Source: Vanessa cardui (taxonomy: Eukaryota > Arthropoda > Insecta > Lepidoptera > Nymphalidae). Taken from it: a stretch of 64,000 bases of DNA. Every line of letters starts with the position of its first letter. The stretch's first letter is position 1. Both the position numbers and the translations under genes were made by a program. The DNA lies in the NCBI RefSeq assembly GCF_905220365.1, contig NC_061152.1, positions 3,709,001 to 3,773,000 of the forward strand, given 5' to 3'. Below the pieces are notes generated by a model that was not told where the DNA came from, ran no database searches, and saw only the letters and a list, made by a program, of their open reading frames with translations. Below, piece by piece: positions 51,688-60,600 of this stretch.

Positions 51688-54600
51688 GAGCCCACCCGGG
51701 GGCGGCAAACAATTTTGTTATTTTTTTTTTTAAATATATATTAGTATCTATTTTAAAAAGTTAAAATTATTTTATTTATGTATATTTTTTACCGACTTCA
51801 ACGATATATATATATATTTTATTTTTTTAAGTCTATTTGGGTGCCATTTCTGTAATGGAAAATATTCACTAACTCTTTGTTATATAAGTAATCAGATTTC
51901 ATCCGCGTGTTAATTACTAGGTTCTAGGTTTTAGGTATAAAATAGTAATCTAGGTCCTTTCTTGGGGTTACAGCTTGTTTTATTTTGAGTTTTATCAAAA
52001 TCGGTTCAGTAGTTTGCCGGTGAGAGCGTAACAAACAGAGTTACTTTGAACTTTACGAAATTCGTTCTTATTCATTTGTTTTACCGCTTTCATGTATTAT
52101 TAGTGAACCGTGCCGACTTTGTAAGGAATATAAATATAATAATAAAACTTTTTGTTAAAATTAATAATGTATATTGAACTGTCAGGTGAAAGCCGTGGGA
52201 TCAGTTACTATATATATATACAGTTTCGTAGCTAGGTGAGGAAGGGCCCCGCTGCTTGGAAAAAGAATCGGGCCCTCACCCCCTCTTTCCTATCCCTCTT
52301 TAACTAAAAATTACCCTTTAAAATAAAACTATAGATACGAAATAAAACATATTGTGCAAAGGGTTGTGTTTTTCTAGCTTCAGAAGCTTAAGGTTTAATT
52401 TAGAGGCCCCCCTGAACTTCGGGGCCTTGGTGGACTTGCCCTACGATAGCTACGCCACTGTATATATACCCAAAACTCAGGAGTACAGTGATGGTGTAAC
52501 CTACATCCGTGGTAGTAATTCGACCACATATTATATTTTTAGACTTAAGTTGCCATGATTATATATCTTATTTAAACCGATCATATATCTTTTAATTTCA
52601 GATACATATAATATGTCAAGAGACCGGCTACCAGGCTGATGTCGAGTTCAAACTAAGGGTGAGTTTGTTCAATTAAGTTATAATTTACTTGATTCTATCA
52701 TTGTACATAATAATAATAATAATTTATCGGTGCAAAAGATATATTACAAAAATAAGCTTTTATATATATGTCGGCGCGTAACCACGAATATAAGAAAAAC
52801 AGGTGTACAGAAATGATTACATTAATAATTTGAAACTGCTTCATTGTTATAACATAAGTTAGTACACATGTATTAGCGCACTAACTTATGTGCTACGATA
52901 TGTCATTTCAATTCTCAAGGTCACTGGGTCACTATGACAGAAATCAGTCAGGACATCATCATTAATCCAAATTAGAACGTAAATATATAACAGGCCTTGC
53001 TTACCTTTATTGTCTCCCCCCTTTTTTCCGCTGGAAATAGGGGGTAAATGGGACTCACAGGTGCTGAGTGCACCGCTATATCTACTAAAAAAAAAGAATC
53101 ATCAAAATTGGTTGGCGCAATTTTGAGTTACTCACCTATTGATCGCGCACATACATAATGTAAATTTAAGACTTATATCGTTTTCATATGAATACCATCA
53201 TCAGAATTGGATGAAATTAAAATGGCACCACACGGGAAGCACTAGCTTTCAAACAAAAACAAAATTATCAAAATCGGTCCACCCAGTGAAAGTTATGAGG
53301 TAACAAATATAAAATAAAATACAGACGAATTGATAACCTCCTCCTTTTTGAAGTCGGTTGAAAACCAGCGTAACCTGTCAGTCTCTTAATACATCAGCTG
53401 GATTATTGCCTAATGTAATAATTGCATTTTGTAATATTCTTTGTTTCCAGTCTTTCCTCGGCGGTGCTGATCAAACGAACGCGATATCCGGTCGGATAAA
53501 GCGCGGGAAGGATACCATCGCGACGGTGGAGGGGTACTGGGATGGAAAAATCGATATTAAGGATAAGAAAACAGGGGTATGTCCTATTTGCCATATTTGG
53601 TAGGAAGATTAAGTGCCTAACTTGTGTGTATGCAGCCGTTTCTATTGGCAGAATCATTATCATTACACAGTATAAAACAAAGTCGCTTACCGCTGTCTGT
53701 AGCTATGTATGCTCAGATCTTTGAAATTACGCAACGAATTTTTATGCGGTATTTTTTAATAGATAGAGTGATTCGAGAGGAAGGTTTTTGTATATAACAC
53801 ACGGACAATATAGTAAAGAAACACTGATAGTTTTAGAAGTTTCTAATGCGATGTCGTAAATAAACAAATTATGTAGTATATTTAGTATCAGCATATTCGA
53901 ACCGATTGTAGCTTCACTTAATTTGTTAAATGACGATTCAAAAGTGCTTGTAAAAGGCTACTCGAATAAAGTATATTTTGTAATGACTTGATTTGGTGTC
54001 GATGATTTTAGTGTACCTTTATTGAAACGTCATGTGTAGCTGAGATGGCCCAGTGGTTAGAACGCGTGCATCTTAACCGATGATTGCGGGTTAGCACCAC
54101 TGAATATAAATTGCTTAATTTGTTTTTATAATTCATGTCGTGCTCGGTGAAGGGAAACATCGTGAGGAAACCTGCATGTGTCTAATTTCATCGAAGTTCT
54201 GCCACATGCGCATTCTACCAACCCGCATTGCAATACCGTGGTGGAATATGTCCCAAACCTTCTCAATGGGAGAGGAGGCCTTAGCCCAGTAGTGGGAAAT
54301 TTACAGGCTATTACTGCTACTGTACCGACGTTATTAGCTTGAAATTCGAAATTAGAATACACTTAAAAAAAAAGCTGCGTTAGTTCTCTACTGTATCTCG
54401 TTATATAAAACCTTTTGGTAAGTTCTTTTAATAAGAAAAGCTAAATATTGTGTAATAGTGCTTTGGAAGCCTTCACCCTCACATAAGATGGGTTTTTGCA
54501 TCATTACATAAAAAAAAATGACATATTTTATATCCGATTTTATTATTTAATCGGTGAATCGGTGAAGGGAAACATCGTGAGGAACGCATTGGAGCAGCGT

Positions 54601-57600
54601 GGTGGAATATGTCCCAAAACCTGTTCCTCAAAGGGAGATGATACCTTAGCCCAGCAGTGGGAATTTACAGGCTGTTGTTGTTGTTGTTTCAAATGAAATA
54701 TGGGATGATATTGTGACGTTTCAGGAAGAAACGAACCTGCTAGATGTCGCGATATTGAAGGAGCAGAGATTGCCCAGATTTCTCGTCAAGTTAGACAGGC
54801 AGCAGGAATGGGAATCCCAGAGGCTCTGGATCAAAGTCTCCGAGGCGATACATAATGAGGATCAGGTGAATATCATATATTTAGGTTCAGAAATGAAAAT
54901 AAAGAAAAAAATAAAAAAAATATATGACTACCCTACGTAATTACATTTATTTATTCTTACTTGAAACAAAAATAGCTTACTCTTATTAATTATCACTTCA
55001 TTTACACTACAAATCACATATATTCATATAAAGACTAATTACAACGATAAAGCACTTTTACGAACAATGAATCAACGCACTTCCTACTTGCCGTAACGAC
55101 AACCGAAATCACAATGAATCGAGGGCGGTAATGCAGTTCATTGTATAGTCAATCAAAACATATATCTTATAATATAGATTTTTTGTTTGTCATGCTATTC
55201 GTTGGGGGCAGGCATATAGGCCATACAGACAATGGCGCTGTAAGAAACATTGACCAATCCTTACATCGTCAATGCGCCACCAACCTTGGGAACTAAGATG
55301 TTACGTCCCTTGTGCCTGTAGTTACACTGACTAACCCTTCAAACCGGAACACAACAATACCAAGCACGTTTGTTTGTTAGATTATCCGATGATTGGGTGG
55401 TCCCTACCCAGACGGGCTTGAACAAAGCCCTGTCATGTAAAATAGAAGAATAATAGTAACAATGTCCCAAATTAGTTAAGGAATTAGCAATATTCCTATT
55501 TACCCTCATTTCACGACCTCCGTGGTCGAATAGTGTGTACATCGGTTTCATGTGTAAGTCGCTCCGAGGTCCCGGGTTCGATTCCCGGTCGAGTCGATGT
55601 GGAAAAAGTTGATTAATTTTATAAATCGTTTTGTATGTTTTCTTGGTCTGAGTGTTTATGGTACCGTTACGTCTGATTTTCCCCAACTACTTACATTGGG
55701 ATCAGAGTGATGTATGTGATGTTGTCTTTTATTGTGAATTTATTTATTTATTTCAAGCTTATCACTTGTGTTAGAAGTGGATGTATTACGACACAACTTA
55801 TATGTAGCATCGGCAAATTCAATAAAACTGATTACTGCCGATTTATACAACAGAAACAGCTCCCTATCGCGCCACTCGACGCTATTCGTCGCTCTAGATT
55901 CCCGCGTCAGTTCGACCCGAGACAGCGAGTGCGTGTAAAGCGACGCGTCGAATTGACGAGTATAAGTTGTTTAGCATTTTCGTTGAGGTGTGTGAAATTA
56001 ACTAATACTATTTCTTATATCTTACAGGTGGTAGCAACAGAACAGAAGACAATAATAGAGGAAGCACAGCGCGCTAGGGCCAGAAGTCTTCTGGCGCCGT
56101 GGATACCAAGGCTGTTCCACCGAGACTCCAGAAGCAATCCACCAGAAGGTATATATATGCAACTATAGTACTAAGTAATAGAGAAGTAACTTTTATATAA
56201 GTTTAGACTAAGTGTCGCCCGCGTCTTCGCTGGCGTTTACTTAGGAGGACTCTAAAAATATGTTGATTACGCAATTATTTTTATTACTTTTAGTGTATAT
56301 TCATTTGTTTTAAAATAGCAATGATGTTCTAATAAACAGATATGTTATACCCATACTGAACAACAGAAAAAAGTGCGCCGCGCCGGGGACCGTTTATTTT
56401 ACATTTCGTTACAAGTAGTAACATAGTTATGATGAAAACGACTAAAGGCAAACGTCCCAATTAGGACGTTTTCTAGAGTTCCCTTTTTACCCATTAATGA
56501 CATATGTACATATCTGTTTACTAGAACATCATTGTAAAATAGTGTTTTGTTTGAAGTCGCTTTTTCTTTTTGTTAACATTTTTTTGTTTATTATATTTTT
56601 GTCTGTCAGTTTGTTCGATGGTGTCTCTGTATTTAAGATACGTTTCTGGTGAATGAGATGTTTCTTTGGTCCGTAAAAGATACTATACCGATTTATATAA
56701 AACTTTTACGAAACGATGCAGCGAGTTTCGGATAAAGTTTATACATGTTTTAATTTAACTCGTGTGTTCCAAATTCTTGTACTAGTTGTCCGGGGCTTCG
56801 CTGGCGTTTTAGAGTGTTGGTTGTCACGTGTCAGGCAAAAAAGTAGCCGATGCCTTTTCTTGGACTTCAAATTTGCTTGATACCAAATTTCATCAAATTC
56901 GGTTCAGCGGTTTTGTAGTGAAAGAACGACAGACAGACAGACTTACTTTCAAATTTATAATATTCGTAATTATTTGAATGAATATATTGTTGGAATAAAC
57001 AAGCAACATCTGCGTCAAGTCACACAACTTCCCTTTAAAAAAAAAAAAAGGCGGGAGATTCGTAGTTGACAGATTGAGATCGCGATTATAATTATTACGG
57101 TGTAATGTGATTATTGATGGTTATTTGTGTTGTAGACTAAATGTTTTTCTTTTGTGGTTGATTGATTGTTGTTTTAAATTAAAGATAATTGTTTTAGAGG
57201 TTAGCCAACTTCCTACTTCTGGTTTTAAAAATATATTTTTTTTCTTTTTTTCAGGTATAACGGACCAGGGATGGAAATACAATCATTCGAACACGAGGTG
57301 ATAAAACTTTTATCGAATATTCCCCTTCAATTTTGATTTAGTTTAAATTTCGTATATTATATATAGCTATATCACTATTTGAGTGGTTATCAAATCAAAT
57401 CAAACTTTATTTTTGAATCGTCATTTCACAATTAAGTGAAGCTACCACCGGTTCGGAAAGTAGATTCTACCTAGAAGAACCGGCAAGAAACTCAGTAGTT
57501 ACTCTTTTTCAACATTTAAAAAATACAAAGTCATGTTAGTTAAATACAATTATTTAAATTAGTATATCCTGCTTGGAAGTCAACAGGTATTAACTCCACG

Positions 57601-60600
57601 CTTTTTTATCATCTATGAAATCTTGTATCGAATAATATGCTTTTTCTACCAATGTATTTTTTACAAACGATTTGCATTTACGAAACGGCAAAGTTAAAAA
57701 TGTCTGCGGAATTATATATAATTCTACTTATACTTATATTATAATAAATATTAGTAGAATCGCCCAGGTTCATGACATATCGATGAAGACCTCCGTGGTC
57801 GAGTGGGGGTGTATACCGGTTTTCATGCGCCACTCTGGAGGTTCCGGGTTCGATTCCCGGCCGAGTCGATGTAGAAGGCTTATTTGTTTTCTATGTTGTC
57901 TTGGGTCTGGGTGTTTGTACCGTCATTACTTCTGATTTTCATAACACAAGTGCTTCAACTACTTACATTGGGATCAGAGTAATGTATGTGATGTTGTCTC
58001 ATATTTATTTATTTATATCATAAATGTTATTTTTTTCAGTCCGTGGCAACCGGAAGAACTAATCGAATACGAGGACGACTTTATAATAACTTCAATCAAA
58101 AACGTACCGATGCGAGGTCCCCCGGAGACGAGGATACGGGAGCTGGCCCCGAGGACGGACTCCGACAGCCACGACGACCTGGCGAGGAGGTCGAAGACGT
58201 CCACGTAAGTTGGAAAATCAACTCTAATGTAATTCGATAAGGATCAATTTCCATTGGACGAAATTTTGTGTATGCAACAAATGTACATTCGAATGGCAGG
58301 CGTAATTCAACCCTAATCTAATTGAATAAAGATAAATTTGCATTGAACGAATTTATGTGTATGTCACGACGATCTGGCGAAAGGTCGAAAACATTCACGT
58401 GTGTTGGAAATTGAACCCTAACATATTTCAATAAGGATTAATTTCTATTGAACGAGTTAGTACGAGTATATGTGTGTGTACTACGAATGTACATTCGTAT
58501 GTCAGGCGTAATTAAACTCTAATCTAATTGAATAAGGATTAATATACATTGAACGAATTTAAGTGTATGACACGACAATCTGGCGAGGACGTCGAAGACG
58601 TCCACGTAAGTTGGAAATTCAACTCTAATGTAATTCGATAAGGATCAATTTCCATTGGACGAGTTTTTGTGTATGTAACAAATGTACATTCGAATGGTAG
58701 GCGTAATTCAACCCTAATCTAATTGAATAGGGATTAATTTCCATTGAACGAATTTATGTCGCGAAGACATACCGTGAGTTGGAAATTGAACTCTAACACA
58801 ATTCATTAAGGATCAATTTCCATTGGACGAGTTTTTGTGTATGCAATAAATGTCAGGCGTAATTAAACCCTAATCTAATTTAATAAAGATTAATTTGCAT
58901 TGAACGAATTTATGTAAATGTCACGACGATCTCGCGAAGACATCCACGTGAGTTGGAAATTAAACCTTAATCTTTATCAATAAGGATTAATTTCTATTGT
59001 ACGAATTTATGTGTTTGTAACGACGTTCTATCGAGTAGGTCGAAAACAAGGAACAAATTTTTGAGTGTCATGACGATCTGGCAAAAAGGTCGAAGACATC
59101 CACGTAAGATGGAAATTCAACCCAAGACTTTTGCAATAAGGATTAATTTCCATTGAACGTTAGTAGGAATTTATGTGTGTGTAACACCAATGTACGTTCG
59201 AATGATAGGCGTAATTCAACCCTAATCTAATTGAATAAAGATAAATTTTCATTGAACGAATTTATGTGTATGTCACGACGATCTGGCGAGAAGGCCGATG
59301 ACATATACGTGAGTTGTAAATTCAACTCTAACGCGTTTCAATAACGATTAATTTCCATTGAACGTGTTAGAACGAATATATATGTGTGCCTAACACCAAT
59401 GTACATTCGAATGTCAGGCGTAATTAAGCCCTAATCTCATTTGTGTATGCAACATCAATGTAGATGATATTTGACCTTGAATCGATGACGTCATTGGTCG
59501 AGATTGATTAGCGTTCTGGATTCGTTATTTAAATTCAAGTGTATATAAGTAGTTGATGTAATAGTGTTGTATTATAAATAGTGATGTAATAATCGACAAA
59601 TGTTTGCAGTGCGTAATATAGCTGAGTTATTAGCGAATCGCTTGGAATATTAAAATGTAAGGTTTGTTTTATATATTTCTGTTATATAATAGGAATATAG
59701 TTTATTGAGGTTATCTTTTGGATAAACATACATTTACAAGCTATATATTTAAAATTTTCAGTATATACACTTTTGTATTGTATAAGTCAATGGCTCTGTG
59801 ACTTATGACCTTTTCAAAATTCATAACGGTAATCATAGATTATACAAAATGTCGACCAATGATATCGCGTCAGATTCAAAGTCTTTTTTTTTCTTAAGAC
59901 TTACTCAGATAGATTGAGTTATATATGTATCATTACACAGTATAAAACAAAGTCGCTTACCGCTGTCTGTCCCTATGTACGCTTAGATCTTTAAAGTTAC
60001 GTAACGGATTTTGATGCGATTTTTTTAATAGATAGAGTGATTCGAGAGGAAGGTTTTTGTATATAATACATGGACAATATAGTAAAGAAACACTGATAAT
60101 TTAAGAAGTTTCTAATGTGATGTCGCAACATCTTTTGTAGTTATTAGTGCCATTTAAGAGCAGATATGGTCCAATGTTTATAACGCGTGCATCTTAACCG
60201 ATGATTGCGTATTCACACGCAGGCAAGCAGTATTTAATATTCATGTGCTTAATAGGTGAAGGAAAACATCGTGAGGAAACCTGCATGTGTCTAATTTCAT
60301 AGAAATTCTGCCACATGTGCATTCTCCTAAAAAGGGAGAGCCTTTAGTCCAGCATTGGGAATTTTACAGATTGTTATTGATTGTTTGTATACCCGTGCGA
60401 ACCGTGGGTCGTTAGTTATTAATAATACATTTAATTTCAGACGAACCTTGAAACAGACCCTGTATGCTATCGATACATCTCTGCGCGAGCACAGCATCGC
60501 CCTGGAGCGTCTGACGAAGAATGTGGAGTCACTGACGGAGAGCCAGCGGGCAGCCACCTACAGGCCCCAGAGCGTGGGCAGGGTCCCGACATCGAGTCAC

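Noticed and set aside
53403..53663. Minus-strand frame over exon 15
   Set aside because: Shadow of the exon; no start, splice or homology support.
54040..54110. tRNA gene at the head of SINE-C
   Set aside because: Shared by all SINE-C copies and lacking a paired acceptor stem.
58205..59470. CRISPR-like array
   Set aside because: Units are 155-205 bp, diverged, and without short identical repeats and unique spacers; this is a eukaryotic intron.
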